The notes: generated from the sequence alone by a model not told the origin. A DNA stretch of 64,000 nucleotides from Vulcanimicrobiota bacterium (GCA_017307785.1 JAFKGI010000039.1:15829-79828); one strand, 5' to 3'; shown: positions 47,350-56,545, counted from the first letter of the stretch. Numbers and translations: made by a program.

Positions 47350-48417
47350 CTATACCCCCATTCCAGGTCTGGGAATCGTCAAGGGTCCCGGGTTGAGGCC
47401 GAAAACGCGAGCCTTGCGGAAAAATTCGCGATACTGATCATCTTCCACGAACTGCAGCGTGGTGAAGTCGGTTTTCAATCCGTCTCCGTCCAGCACCAGC
47501 ACGTAGGCTGGCTCCCGAGTTTCCAGCTGCATCCGCCGCAACACGACCCCGTCGCGAAGAAAGAAAAAATGATGGGAACCCTGCCGCTTGAGCGCGGCTG
47601 CGTAGGCGCCGAATCTTTCCAGCGAACCGCGACCCAGACTCACGGCTGCCTGCGTCCACGGCGCCAGACGAAAGCCCGGGGAGTCCCCGGCCGGGAAACA
47701 ATACTCGCGCTGAAACAGATGTCGGCTCGGCCAGAGACTCTCAAAGGGGCGGAAGCTGAAGACCGAGGGGCGCAGCGGCTTGCGATTGATGGTCACCGTG
47801 AGCGGAGCCATATCGCCGGTTCCGTGCAGCAGCCGTTGCTCGTTGTCGTAGGCTGCGCTGCCGCCCCAGAGCAAGCTCCAAACGGGCCGTCCGTGCAGCT
47901 TTTCGCGCAACTCGCGGAACAAGTCTTCGCGGGCTCTTTCCAGCAAAACCCGGCAGACCGGAGGTCCCGAGGACTTCCATTCTTCCACCGTCTGGCCGCT
48001 TTCCCGCCAACGAATGTGGAGGCCGCGCTCGCCGTCCCAATAAGCCAGGGTAATGCACTGGGCGCGTGTCCCCAGGCTGCTGTGCAGGCCGACCGCCAGA
48101 TGTTCCAGGGCCGGGTCCCCGCAACGCGTTTCGTCCAATAGCTCTAGAAAAATGCTGGGCAGGCGGTCCAGGGGAAAGCGCACGCCTTCCATCGACACCT
48201 GGACTTGACCGGTGCTGCTGTGCAGATGGAAGGCGCTGGCGCCTCCGCGTACGGCCGCCTGCAGCAGCTTGAGGATATAAGCGTGAGGATCCGGCAGTCG
48301 GAAACGCTTCAGTTTGGGGAGGGCCTGGCTGGCATCCAGCGTAAAACGGCCGGTCGAATCTTTTACGCCCTGGCGCTGTAAATCTTCGAGAATACCTTCC
48401 AGGGTGAGTTCGCTCAC
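47350..48417 (-). CDS. Unknown protein with degenerate GHKL-ATPase-like fold (paralogue of 16173 gene)
   Basis: 355 residues. The N-terminal block TGRFTLDASQALPKLKRF followed by AYILKLLQAAVRGGASAFHL aligns with the ftsK-linked gene. Further on, VSMEGVRFPLDRLP stands where an ATP-binding Asp-Gly loop would be and HLAVGLHSSLGTRAQCITL resembles the Hsp90 G2 box (GVGFYSxxxVADKVTV). The catalytic Asn and Asp are lost, so it may bind without hydrolysing nucleotide. It lies in the pseudopilin operon, before a membrane protein gene. The domain call is inference. Confidence 0.6.
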   Translation of the reverse strand: MSELTLEGILEDLQRQGVKDSTGRFTLDASQALPKLKRFRLPDPHAYILKLLQAAVRGGASAFHLHSSTGQVQVSMEGVRFPLDRLPSIFLELLDETRCGDPALEHLAVGLHSSLGTRAQCITLAYWDGERGLHIRWRESGQTVEEWKSSGPPVCRVLLERAREDLFRELREKLHGRPVWSLLWGGSAAYDNEQRLLHGTGDMAPLTVTINRKPLRPSVFSFRPFESLWPSRHLFQREYCFPAGDSPGFRLAPWTQAAVSLGRGSLERFGAYAAALKRQGSHHFFFLRDGVVLRRMQLETREPAYVLVLDGDGLKTDFTTLQFVEDDQYREFFRKARVFGLNPGPLTIPRPGMGV

Positions 48418-48437
48418 CTCCCGTGGTTAGAGAAAGC

Positions 48438-48947
48438 CTAGTTGAGAGCCTGCACAACCAATCGTCGCAGCAGCATTTTGGAATGGGCCGGCAAACTGAT
48501 CAGCAGAGCTTGACCACTCAGCACCCGCAGACGGTGGGTCACCGCGTGCTCGCAGTCTTGCTCCCAGCTCGGCACATGGTAGGTGAGGATTTCCTCCAGC
48601 GGTCGACCATCATCGCCGGCGGTAAAGAAGCGCATCTCGCCCTGCACGAAGGTGGCGTCGATTTGCACCTGGAGAATGTGTCCGCGGACCGCTGTCGGCA
48701 GTCGAAAGAGGGCCTGTCCTTCCTTGCGTTGACTGGTCCAAAAGGACCCCGACTCGCTGTGCAAGTCGCTCAGGCTGAACTGTTCCGGCCGCACGAAGAC
48801 CGATTCAAAGACGTGATCGTGAGGCTTTTCGCAGACCTGCTTGTAAGTGATTCTCTGGTCGCTCATGGCGCGCGCTTCGGAAGCGCTCATGCCGGGCCGG
48901 GCCCACGCCGGTGCCAGCATCAAGGCGAAACACAACAACTTTTTCAC
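48438..48947 (-). CDS. Exported hypothetical protein of the pseudopilin operon
   Basis: 169 residues with a signal peptide (MKKLLCFALMLAPAWA). The mature part is beta-rich (DHVFESVFVRPEQFSLSDLH, RGHILQVQIDATFVQGEM) with one possible disulphide (KQVCEKP and EQDCEHAV). Its start overlaps the stop of the pilin-like gene at 48944 by 4 bp, so it is co-translated. No family recognised. Confidence 0.65.
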   Translation of the reverse strand: MKKLLCFALMLAPAWARPGMSASEARAMSDQRITYKQVCEKPHDHVFESVFVRPEQFSLSDLHSESGSFWTSQRKEGQALFRLPTAVRGHILQVQIDATFVQGEMRFFTAGDDGRPLEEILTYHVPSWEQDCEHAVTHRLRVLSGQALLISLPAHSKMLLRRLVVQALN

Positions 48948-50890
48948 GGCTTTACCTCACAGTGTCCTAGCAGTTGGTAGTCGGAACGGGTCGGAAAGAA
49001 AGGGGGCGGTGAATTGGCCAGGATGTCGTCGTGTAGGAACGTCGGCTGCCAGCCTTTGGAGGTATTACCCCAGAAACGGTCATTGCCGACCACGTAGGAC
49101 CCCACCGAATTGAGCACCCGGATTCCGCTGGAGCTGGCCCAGTTTTCGTAGATCACGCTGCCTTCTCGGGTGGTGCCCGAAGCCGAAGGATTGCTGGGGT
49201 CGGCATCTCGCCGGCCCGCCATCAGCAAACTGTTGACGTACATCGGGATGGTCGAAGAGTAGGCGTTTTCGCCGCCGATCACCACATCATAGGCCACCAC
49301 TCCCAGGCCGTCGCGCTTGCCGTCCGGCATGGTTCCCGGGTCGGTGTCTCCACGCGTCAGATCCCCTTTGATGCGCACGTATTTGTTGGCGGCGAGGTTG
49401 ACCGCAATGGTGCGGGCCTGGCCGTAGTTGATGCCCCCGAGACCCCCCATGGAATTGACGCCGACAGTGTTGGCCATATTGTCGCGGTCCACCGAGAGGG
49501 TTGGGGTGACCTGTTGGGCAGTGAGTTTGTCCACCCGGCCGATGTTGCCATCCACATACACCACACCTGTAGGGAAACCATTGAAGATTTGATAGACCGT
49601 TTGCAGGGAGCTGTTGCCCGGCGTTCCGGGCGGCCGGGTCAGCAGGGTGCTGCCCACCGGCACGATTACCGGGACAAGCTGCAAGGGCGCGGTGTCGCTG
49701 CCGATACGCGCGCCGATGGGAATGGTGTTCGGATAAGTGCGCAACTCAGTGATGGTGGTGAATTTGAGAGTGGTGGCGTAAGATTCTTCGCGAATCGTGA
49801 TGACGGGATTGCCGCTGCTGATCAGATTTTTGAGTCCGCGCGGCACGATATTGCTGCTGGCATCCCAGACCGACAGGTTCAGGTCGCGCACGTCGCCCTT
49901 GATGTAGACCCCCGACAGCACTCCTCCACCGGTGTCGCGGACCGTGACACCGTTGGGAATCGTCTGACTGGCCAGCGTGTCCTGGGCCGAATTGCGGCCG
50001 AACCAGGCCGCTTTACCCTGGGGGGATTCGCTGGTCGTACTGGTTTTGGGCATCGGGATTTCTCCACCCAGTCGGAAGGCGCTGCGCCCACCCGTCGCCA
50101 GCTTGGAATAGCGACCGATCCCGTCGCTGTCCACCACTTCCGAACCGGCGCTGTTGAAAGGAACGGTGCCGGTCTGGTAGGCGACTCCGTCGCCGGCGGC
50201 GTTGCTGGCTGGACTGGTGAAGGTGACCATCCCGCCGAACACGGGCTTGAGGAAGTTGGAGAATAGGGTGGTGCCGACATACAACGGCATAGGACCATTG
50301 ATATGGAATTCTCCGGTATAGTTGTCGTCACGAAAAGCCGTGTAGTATCCGCCGCTGGGCAAATTGTCCACGAAAAATCCGTATTTGGCGAAAGTGTTCT
50401 GGCGGAGCAAGTAGCTATCGGAGAAGATCGTTCGGCCCCGAAAGATCGCCGTCGTTTTGAGTTGAAAGGTGTGAGGACTGCCGCCGTTGATCGTGTTCTG
50501 GTCGGGCATCAGGGTCATTTCCTGAGTCCAGTCCAGGTCGGCCGTCCCATCGCTTTTCAGCAGGTTGACGGCCAGCCCTGAAATCGCGCTGCGATTGGGG
50601 TTCAAGTCCAGTCGATAGCGTTTGGGCCAGTTGGGGTCGGTGTTGTTGGAGGTCACCGTCAGGTTGGCCAGCGGATTGCCGGTGGTGTCCTCGGCGTAGC
50701 GCAACCAGGCCCACACCTGTTGAGCTCCCGATTGAGTAAAGTAGAATCCCTGATCGCGCAGATTGCGATGGGTGGCGGAATTCAGTTCCCCTGGAATCAA
50801 GTGCATGTAGGCCAGGCTCAGCATGGAGAAAAGCACCATAAAGAAGAGGGTCATCAGCAGGGCCACGCCCCGCCTCCTCAGCGCAGACAT
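48944..50890 (-). CDS. Large PilX/GspK-like pseudopilin
   Basis: 648 residues. The N-terminus RRRGVALLMTLFFMVLFSML is a type III (prepilin) signal; the usual Glu5 is absent, as in GspK and PilX. A long beta-rich exported domain follows with many Asn/Gly/Thr repeats (YIKGDVRDLNLSVW, VVYVDGNIGRVDKL). It is probably the tip component of a type IV pilus or type II secretion pseudopilus, or a DUF4900-like protein. Start chosen at the prepilin signal; upstream in-frame sequence is not pilin-like. It overlaps the preceding gene (50878). Confidence 0.7.
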   Translation of the reverse strand: MSALRRRGVALLMTLFFMVLFSMLSLAYMHLIPGELNSATHRNLRDQGFYFTQSGAQQVWAWLRYAEDTTGNPLANLTVTSNNTDPNWPKRYRLDLNPNRSAISGLAVNLLKSDGTADLDWTQEMTLMPDQNTINGGSPHTFQLKTTAIFRGRTIFSDSYLLRQNTFAKYGFFVDNLPSGGYYTAFRDDNYTGEFHINGPMPLYVGTTLFSNFLKPVFGGMVTFTSPASNAAGDGVAYQTGTVPFNSAGSEVVDSDGIGRYSKLATGGRSAFRLGGEIPMPKTSTTSESPQGKAAWFGRNSAQDTLASQTIPNGVTVRDTGGGVLSGVYIKGDVRDLNLSVWDASSNIVPRGLKNLISSGNPVITIREESYATTLKFTTITELRTYPNTIPIGARIGSDTAPLQLVPVIVPVGSTLLTRPPGTPGNSSLQTVYQIFNGFPTGVVYVDGNIGRVDKLTAQQVTPTLSVDRDNMANTVGVNSMGGLGGINYGQARTIAVNLAANKYVRIKGDLTRGDTDPGTMPDGKRDGLGVVAYDVVIGGENAYSSTIPMYVNSLLMAGRRDADPSNPSASGTTREGSVIYENWASSSGIRVLNSVGSYVVGNDRFWGNTSKGWQPTFLHDDILANSPPPFFPTRSDYQLLGHCEVKP

Positions 50891-51600
50891 GTCGTGGGCA
50901 GCAGGCAGCTGCCGGCGAACTGGTAGGTTTTCAGTCCAGGAGTGCTCTGATAGTTTCGCAGAGTAGCGCTGGTGTAGTGGACGCTGGCCTGCATTCTTAA
51001 CGCCGAATTGGATTGGCGCCAGACCCGAAAGTCGGCCAATCCGTAGCCGAGAATCCGTGCGGGAACACTGGTTTTGAGCGTCAGTGGGCGGACGCCGAAA
51101 GCCGAGGGGAGTTGATATTCCTGCAGGACCAGCGTGCGCAGTGTGCGACCCTGTCCCGAAGGGTCCGTTCCGCTCCCGGTTTTGAGACGAATTTCGTAAA
51201 GCCGTGGTACGATATTGTCGGGTAAGGGCAGGCTTGGATTGGCTGACATCAGATCCGAGCAAGCATAGAATAGAATCGAGTCGCAACCGGGGCCTGTGCT
51301 GACCAGGGGGTCGCTGACAGAAACTCCGCCGGGCAGGGGCGCGATGGGAGTTTCCAGCGGTAAGGAAGCACCGCTGAGAGCCGGCACGTAGGCTGCCGAA
51401 AGCAGCGGAGGAACGCGCTCCAGGGCCAAACGGGCCCGCTGGGTTGCTTCCATTTCGCCGCTGCTGCGGTTGATGGTGGCCCGCAGGTTAGAGAACATCA
51501 GGGTGGTGATGGTGGCAATGGAGGCGAGCAGGCCGCCCGCCACCATCAACTCGGCCAGGGTGAGGCCGCGCTTCTTTACCGGGAGAGCTTGGAGTAGCAT
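50878..51600 (-). CDS. PilW-like minor pseudopilin
   Basis: 240 residues. Prepilin signal KKRG with GLTLAELMVAGGLLA after it (Glu5 present), then an alpha-helical stem and a globular domain with a C-terminal CLLPTTC disulphide loop. Should be processed by prepilin peptidase PilD and assembled in the inner membrane. It overlaps the PilV-like gene by 25 bp and the large gene at 48944 by 13 bp. Confidence 0.82.
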   Translation of the reverse strand: MLLQALPVKKRGLTLAELMVAGGLLASIATITTLMFSNLRATINRSSGEMEATQRARLALERVPPLLSAAYVPALSGASLPLETPIAPLPGGVSVSDPLVSTGPGCDSILFYACSDLMSANPSLPLPDNIVPRLYEIRLKTGSGTDPSGQGRTLRTLVLQEYQLPSAFGVRPLTLKTSVPARILGYGLADFRVWRQSNSALRMQASVHYTSATLRNYQSTPGLKTYQFAGSCLLPTTCLR

Positions 51601-52061
51601 CGCAGGGTTACCGACCTTTCCACGGGTTGTCCGGAAACGCCCTTGCCTTCGGTCCAGTAAACGCTGACGGTGACCTGGCGCAGGTCGTCTTTCCAGCCGT
51701 ACTGAGTGCCGGTCTCGGCCAGCCCGCGACAGGAAATGACCGAGATGTTGCGCTTGAACGAAGTTCCCGCGGGCAGACCGTAGGCCGTCGAGTCGAAAGG
51801 AGTGGCGTTGAGTTCCTGGCGGGTGCTGGCGGCGTCCTGGAATCCCGAGGTGGAGAGCGGCAGGGTTACGTTTGCGAAGGCACGATTCTCCTCGATCATA
51901 ATTTCCAGGAGCCGGGAGGCGTAGCTGCCTGCCTCCGCCATGGCGCGGCCGTGCTGCTGGCTCTTCATTCCAAAATGCACGGACGCCAGCGTCCCCAGAA
52001 TCACGATGGAGAGGATGCCCAGGGAGAATGCGATTTCCAGGATGGTAAAGCCGCGCTTCAT
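51576..52061 (-). CDS. PilV-like minor pseudopilin
   Basis: 161 residues beginning MKRGFTILEIAFSLGILSIV, a canonical class III prepilin start (GFTILE, Glu5). The globular part has two cysteines (SVISCRG and SVTLRCYS), typical of the PilV/GspI group. First gene of the operon 46385-52061; the 15-bp near-palindrome lies 37 bp upstream. Confidence 0.83.
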   Translation of the reverse strand: MKRGFTILEIAFSLGILSIVILGTLASVHFGMKSQQHGRAMAEAGSYASRLLEIMIEENRAFANVTLPLSTSGFQDAASTRQELNATPFDSTAYGLPAGTSFKRNISVISCRGLAETGTQYGWKDDLRQVTVSVYWTEGKGVSGQPVERSVTLRCYSKLSR

Positions 52062-52098
52062 ATTTCTTCCATCGGACGGAGAGGACGTACCTTAAGCA

Positions 52099-52113
52099 GG
52101 TATGTTCATACTC
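52099..52113. promoter_or_regulatory. Shared 15-bp near-palindromic site (pilin operon promoter)
   Basis: GGTATGTTCATACTC, the reverse complement of the site at 32611-32625. It lies 37 bp from the pilin-operon start (-) and 71 bp from the divergent gene at 52185 (+); the other copy has 35 and 72 bp. The equal spacing argues for a real shared regulatory element. Confidence 0.55.
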
Positions 52114-52184
52114 CCCCTTTCAAACGGCGGTCCCTCGCTGGCGCCCCGTTGATCCCTTTATGCTGAAAGGAACAGGAGGATCTG

Positions 52185-52700
52185 ATGAGCACGTTATACG
52201 CAACCTATCCCAATCCTACGGCCGCCGAGCAGGCGGCCAGGAGTTTGCTGCAAGAGGGCGCTGCCTCGACCGACATGCGGGTGGTCTGTTGGCCCACCGG
52301 AGGCATGGTCTCGTTAGTGACTCCCACCGGCCAGTTGGATCGCGGTCGCAGCGAGCAGATTTTGCAGCGCTTCTCCCCGCTCAGCGTAGGCGATACTTTC
52401 GAAGCTCGGCGTGCCACCGGTGCCACCAATCTCTACGAAGATGACTTTCAGGCCGACGCCAAGATTCGCTTCCAGGGCCCACGTTGGGAAAATTGCTTTT
52501 ATCAGGACTTCCAGCCCGCTTACTATTATGGCAGCGAACTGGCCCACGACATGCACCTGCGCGACTGCGATTGGAGCGAGATCGAAGGCGAAGCGCGCCG
52601 CAACTGGCCCAACCACTTCTGCTTCGCCTGGGAAGACATCAAAGGGGCCGTCCAGTACGGCTATGACCGGGTGAGCAGTGGAGTCATCGCTCCGCTCTAA
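52185..52700 (+). CDS. Hypothetical soluble protein
   Basis: 171 residues, start with GGAGGATCTG just upstream. A small alpha/beta N-terminal domain (YATYPNPTAAEQAARSLLQE, then MVSLVTPTGQLDRG) is followed by a mixed region rich in Trp/Tyr (FQGPRWENCFYQDFQPAYYY). The first part looks like a small nucleotide- or stress-type fold, but no family is certain. It is divergent from the pilin operon and shares its stop with the convergent gene in the tetranucleotide CTAA. Confidence 0.6.
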   Translation: MSTLYATYPNPTAAEQAARSLLQEGAASTDMRVVCWPTGGMVSLVTPTGQLDRGRSEQILQRFSPLSVGDTFEARRATGATNLYEDDFQADAKIRFQGPRWENCFYQDFQPAYYYGSELAHDMHLRDCDWSEIEGEARRNWPNHFCFAWEDIKGAVQYGYDRVSSGVIAPL

Positions 52701-53233
52701 GCGCTCTTCTCGCAGTGGGCCTTGAGTCGGGCCAGTCCTTCGTCGAAGTTCTTCCCCAGCATGGAGTTCACCATAGGAGCGGCCGCCTTGGCCATCAGGT
52801 TCGGGTGCTTGCCTTTCATGGTCCAGGTGACGACCTGACTTCCGTCGCCCGCCGGCGCCACTGACCAGCGCACGGTGGCCTGACTGGCGAAGGGGCGGTA
52901 GAATTCGAGACGCAGGTCCACACCCTCGTTCTCCTGACTGTCTAGCAGGGTCATGGTGCCTTCGCCGACCTGCTTATTGCCCGACCAATGATAGTAGGAG
53001 CCTGTCGCACCGGTCTCGCCTTCAAAAGTCTTTTGCATTTGCGGGTCGTGCTTTTCCCAGGGTGACCAGTGCTCGAATTGACGAAAGTCGCGAAGCACGG
53101 CGAAGATGGTCCCGGCCTTGGACTTGATTCTCACCGACCGATCGATTCGGAAGTTCTCATCCCGAGTCACTACGGCCAGCACGCCGACCGCGGCGGCTAC
53201 GCCCAATCCTACCAACCAGATCGACACAGTCAC
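52697..53233 (-). CDS. SRPBCC-family protein with N-terminal membrane helix
   Basis: About 178 residues from a GTG at 53233 (GGGGG upstream); a further GTG two codons on is an alternative. One membrane helix (SIWLVGLGVAAAVGVLAVV) precedes a polyketide-cyclase/START-like domain (SVRIKSKAGTIFAVLRDFRQ, WSPWEKHDPQMQKTFEGE, VVTWTMKGKHPNLMAKA), the pattern of SRPBCC proteins that modify or carry small hydrophobic molecules. Upstream in-frame sequence overlaps the CpxP-like gene and is not included. Confidence 0.8.
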   Translation of the reverse strand: MTVSIWLVGLGVAAAVGVLAVVTRDENFRIDRSVRIKSKAGTIFAVLRDFRQFEHWSPWEKHDPQMQKTFEGETGATGSYYHWSGNKQVGEGTMTLLDSQENEGVDLRLEFYRPFASQATVRWSVAPAGDGSQVVTWTMKGKHPNLMAKAAAPMVNSMLGKNFDEGLARLKAHCEKSA

Positions 53234-53295
53234 ATCCCCCTCAAGCGAATTCTCCTGGAGATTCTTGCCGTCTGGCGGGGGACCTTCGCTCGGAG

Positions 53296-53625
53296 CTACT
53301 GACCCTGTTGAGGAGGGCGGTGTTGGGCCCGGATTTGCTCGAATTTGGCCCACTGTTCGGCGGTCAAAATTTTCTTTAATTCGGTTTCGAACTTGCCGCC
53401 CCCGGGAGGTGGTCCACTGGGACGACCCTGAGACTGCCCGCTGCTGGAGTTTGCACCGGGTGGAGGCCCGGACGGGCGATCCTTGAGCAGCGTGCGGACC
53501 TGTTCCACCTGAGTGGTGGTGAGATTCAACTCGCTGGTCATCCGCTCCAGCATGCGCTCTGGCTGAGCCCAGGCGGAGGTCCAACCCAATAGAAAGAGAC
53601 AGGCAGTGAAAAGTGTTTTACGCAT
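53296..53625 (-). CDS. Small exported Spy/CpxP-like protein
   Basis: 109 residues with a signal peptide (KTLFTACLFLLGWTSAWAQ). Two helices (MLERMTSELNLTTTQVEQVR and LKKILTAEQWAKFEQIRA) flank a Gly/Pro/Ser linker, the LTxxQ motifs being typical of Spy/CpxP periplasmic stress chaperones. Probably in one operon with the SRPBCC gene (62 bp gap), although that gap includes no terminator. Confidence 0.7.
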   Translation of the reverse strand: MRKTLFTACLFLLGWTSAWAQPERMLERMTSELNLTTTQVEQVRTLLKDRPSGPPPGANSSSGQSQGRPSGPPPGGGKFETELKKILTAEQWAKFEQIRAQHRPPQQGQ

Positions 53626-53701
53626 GGCCCCAGATTAGTCGCTTTCCTTGAAGTCCGGGCGCTGTCTTTGCTGAAGACTGGCTGATCTCAACCCCAGTCC
53701 C

Positions 53702-53726
53702 GGAGGGGCGGTACCGCGGGCCCTCC
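53702..53726. promoter_or_regulatory. Nested palindrome before the permease gene
   Basis: GGAGGG/CCCTCC arms enclose the palindrome GCGGTACCGC. It lies 33 bp before the start at 53759; could be an operator or a hairpin controlling translation. Confidence 0.3.
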
Positions 53727-53758
53727 GCCGGGTGGGCGGGGAATTCTACAGTGAAACT

Positions 53759-54865
53759 ATGACGCGTTCTCATCCGCCCGCCAAATGGGTGCTACTATTG
53801 GCCCTTCTGGCCGGGGTGCTCTATCTGTGCAGCAGAGTCTTGCTGCCCTTTCTCAGCGTGATTCTCTGGGCCGGCGTTTTTGCCGTCATTTTTCAGCCCA
53901 CCCACCGCCAGGTGTTGGCCCGCGCCCCCAGCTCTCGGGGAGCAGCCGCCTTCTACTCAACTGCCCTCGTCTTCTTTGCCATCATTCTGCCGATCCTGGG
54001 TGTGGGGCTGATGGTCAGTTCCGAGTTGCACAGCGCACTTCTGACTGCCCCGGCTCGCTTGCTCGACCTGGTTCAGCACCCGGATCCGCGCTACGCCCAT
54101 TTCGTGGAGCGCTCTCTGGAGGTGCTGGAAAAGCGCTTTGGAGTCGGAGAGGTCCAGGTCCGGGAACAGGTCCAGGCGATGGCTGCTCAGGTCAGCAGTA
54201 TTCTGGTGCAGGGAACCATGAACGTGTTGGGCGGCGTCATCCAGTTCGTGGTGGCCCTGTGCATGATTTTGTTCACTCTCTTCTACTGCTTTCGGGATGG
54301 CGAGCGAATGGTGGCCGTGCTGGCCGACTGGATCCCGCTGGAGCCGGTGCGTTCCCGCGCACTGCTGGCCCGCATCGCCGAACTGATTCACGCCAGTGTT
54401 TACGGGGTAGTGGTGCTGGCCCTGATTCAAGGAGCGCTGGGAGGTCTGGCTTTCTGGGCTCTGGGCCTGCCTTCGCCGCTGCTCTGGGCCCTGGTCATGA
54501 GCCTGTTTGCCACCATCCCGATGCTGGGGACTTTCGTCGTCTGGATTCCGGCCGCCATCTACCTGGCCTTCCAGGGGCAATACGGTGCCGCGGTGGCCAT
54601 GTTTCTCTGGGGCAGCCTGGTCATCGGAATGTCGGACAATCTCCTGCGCCCGGTGCTGGTCGGTCAGCGCACCCAGATGCACGAACTCCTGATCTTCTTC
54701 TCCGTGCTGGGAGGCCTGGATGCTTTCGGAATTCTTGGCGTCCTCATGGGTCCGGTTCTCATGGCCCTGGCCACCGCCCTGTTGTCCGCTTTCCGAGCGA
54801 CCGATTACCCCGACCTGCTGGCCCGAGCGCAGCCCGCCCCCGAGCTCATCGTCGGAAGCCCATAG
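53759..54865 (+). CDS. AI-2E/PerM-family permease
   Basis: 368 residues. About eight hydrophobic helices with the family signature in the C-terminal half (LPSPLLWALVMSLFATIPML, then AMFLWGSLVIGMSDNLLRP, LGGLDAFGILGVLMGPVLMA). Members export or import small molecules and ions (AI-2, Na+/H+, others); the function cannot be deduced from sequence. Start at the ATG at 53759. Followed by a convergent gene with 4 bp between the stops. Confidence 0.87.
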   Translation: MTRSHPPAKWVLLLALLAGVLYLCSRVLLPFLSVILWAGVFAVIFQPTHRQVLARAPSSRGAAAFYSTALVFFAIILPILGVGLMVSSELHSALLTAPARLLDLVQHPDPRYAHFVERSLEVLEKRFGVGEVQVREQVQAMAAQVSSILVQGTMNVLGGVIQFVVALCMILFTLFYCFRDGERMVAVLADWIPLEPVRSRALLARIAELIHASVYGVVVLALIQGALGGLAFWALGLPSPLLWALVMSLFATIPMLGTFVVWIPAAIYLAFQGQYGAAVAMFLWGSLVIGMSDNLLRPVLVGQRTQMHELLIFFSVLGGLDAFGILGVLMGPVLMALATALLSAFRATDYPDLLARAQPAPELIVGSP

Positions 54866-54869
54866 GCCG

Positions 54870-56264
54870 TCAGGGCTTGGCGGCTTCGAAGGTGGAGGGG
54901 CGTTCTTCGCCCCAGAAGCGGACCGTATCCACGCTCCAGCCGGCCTTCTGCATCTCGGCCAGGAAAGGACGAATGTCGGCCGGAGTCTGCTTGAGACTCT
55001 CCTCGATCACCCAGCGATTGGCGGCGTCCGCATCCTGAGACTTCTTGCTGGCGTAGTCCGGCGAGGCCAACAGGCGCTCGGCCACGATGCCCTGATACAT
55101 GGCCTGAGTCTGAGCCATCTTGGCCACGAAGTCGCTATTCTCGGGCAGCGGCTTGGCGGCGAGCTGCGGCTGGTCATTGCTGCCCTCTTCGTGCTTGAGC
55201 ACCAGATACGGCTTGCCGTCTTTGATGTTCATGATGTAGGGGCGAGCCTTGAAGGTTTCGCGTAAATCGGCGAAGTTCTTATCTTCCAGCAGGGGCTTGA
55301 TCTTGTCACCTGCGATCAAAGTGTCGCGTTTGACCAGTCCGGCCACCTGACCCATCAGATTGCGCGAAGGCGGCGGCACCTCGCCGTTGTTGGACTGCAT
55401 GTGATCCATCACGTAGCGCATCGACTTCTCGTTGACCGGGTTGTAGTCGAGCGACTGGAGCATCTTGTAGTAGGTAACCAGGCTGCCCACGGCACCGATG
55501 CCGGCCACGGCCAGTACGGCCGTGCCGAAGCTGAGCACGCTGCCGATGGCGCCCAGCGTGGCGATACCGGCGGTTGCGCCCGCGAAGGTGGCCAGAGTGG
55601 ACTGGTTGCCGTTCTTGACCGAAACTTCACCCAGGTTGCCCTTGATGGCTTGACGCGGTCCCACGTTGGCGCCGGCGGCACCACCAGCGGCACCGCCCAC
55701 GGCGCGCACCACGCCCATGCCGGTCAGCAAGGGAAAGTAAACCAGCGGAGGCAGCACACAGGTGGCGGCGTCCACCACCGTGCCTACGTTTTGAATAATA
55801 TCGCTGGCCATCATCCAGGGGCGGGGGTTCTTTTCGGCGATGCGGGCGATGTTGGTGGCGGCGATGCTGCTCAACTGACCCATACGATCCTTGAACCAGT
55901 TGACGTTGGCCACGGTCACGCCGGCCACGCTCAGCGCGGCCAGGGCGGCGTTGGCCGGCGCCACCGCCGTCATTACGGCCGCCAGCGAAGCGGTGCCGGC
56001 GAAGGCGCCCAGAAAGTCGCGGGCCAGCTGCCATTTGCGGGTGGCCACGTAATCCTTGCTCACGCTCTGCGAGAGGTTTTCGGGGACCAGCGAATTCATC
56101 GCCTTGGTCTTCATGCGAGCCATCCAGCCAGCGTCATCCGGGCTGATATCCGGGCTGGTCACCACTCCGTCTTTGTCGCGTTCGAAGTGGATCAGCTTGT
56201 CTCCCTGGAACTCTTTGACGAGAACCGGGCGATTGCCGGGGCTGGGTTTCTGGGCGATCATCAT
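54870..56264 (-). CDS. Bacterial homologue of the RUS1/DUF647 protein family
   Basis: 464 residues. Blocks that match plant RUS (root UV-B sensitive) proteins appear in order: LVPENLSQSVSKDYVATRKW (plant: LPAGFPxSVTDDYL), NVNWFKDRMGQLSSIAATNI (plant: WVSKDGIGALGRL), NPRPWMMASDIIQNVGTVVD (plant: DPKQWRMYADFIGSAGSFFD), an AIKGNLGEVSVKNGNQSTLA segment (plant: ISGNLGEVAAKEE), and LQSLDYNPVNEKSMRYVMDH. Hydrophobic Ala/Gly-rich stretches suggest membrane insertion. RUS proteins affect vitamin B6-linked UV-B responses in plants, but their biochemical activity is unclear. Start chosen at a pair of ATGs. Confidence 0.7.
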   Translation of the reverse strand: MMIAQKPSPGNRPVLVKEFQGDKLIHFERDKDGVVTSPDISPDDAGWMARMKTKAMNSLVPENLSQSVSKDYVATRKWQLARDFLGAFAGTASLAAVMTAVAPANAALAALSVAGVTVANVNWFKDRMGQLSSIAATNIARIAEKNPRPWMMASDIIQNVGTVVDAATCVLPPLVYFPLLTGMGVVRAVGGAAGGAAGANVGPRQAIKGNLGEVSVKNGNQSTLATFAGATAGIATLGAIGSVLSFGTAVLAVAGIGAVGSLVTYYKMLQSLDYNPVNEKSMRYVMDHMQSNNGEVPPPSRNLMGQVAGLVKRDTLIAGDKIKPLLEDKNFADLRETFKARPYIMNIKDGKPYLVLKHEEGSNDQPQLAAKPLPENSDFVAKMAQTQAMYQGIVAERLLASPDYASKKSQDADAANRWVIEESLKQTPADIRPFLAEMQKAGWSVDTVRFWGEERPSTFEAAKP

Positions 56265-56545
56265 GCTCTTACAATAGCCGTTCCTGGCCTGTCCCGGTGG
56301 CGTGCTTTTGTAACAAGATGCCGCATCTGTTGCCGACATGTTGCCCTTCTTGTTTGCAAAAGTAAATTTTTGGCCGGCCGATTTATCCTGGGTTAACGTT
56401 GACGCAAGGGCCGGGGCGAGTTAAGCTGGACTCATCTTTTGGTGCTGACAACCTTACCGGTCAACGGAGGTTGTCATGTCCGCCAGATCCCCCCCTCACC
56501 GCTCTCTGCTTCACCCTTGTTTTATTCGTTTTAAGGAGAGAGACC

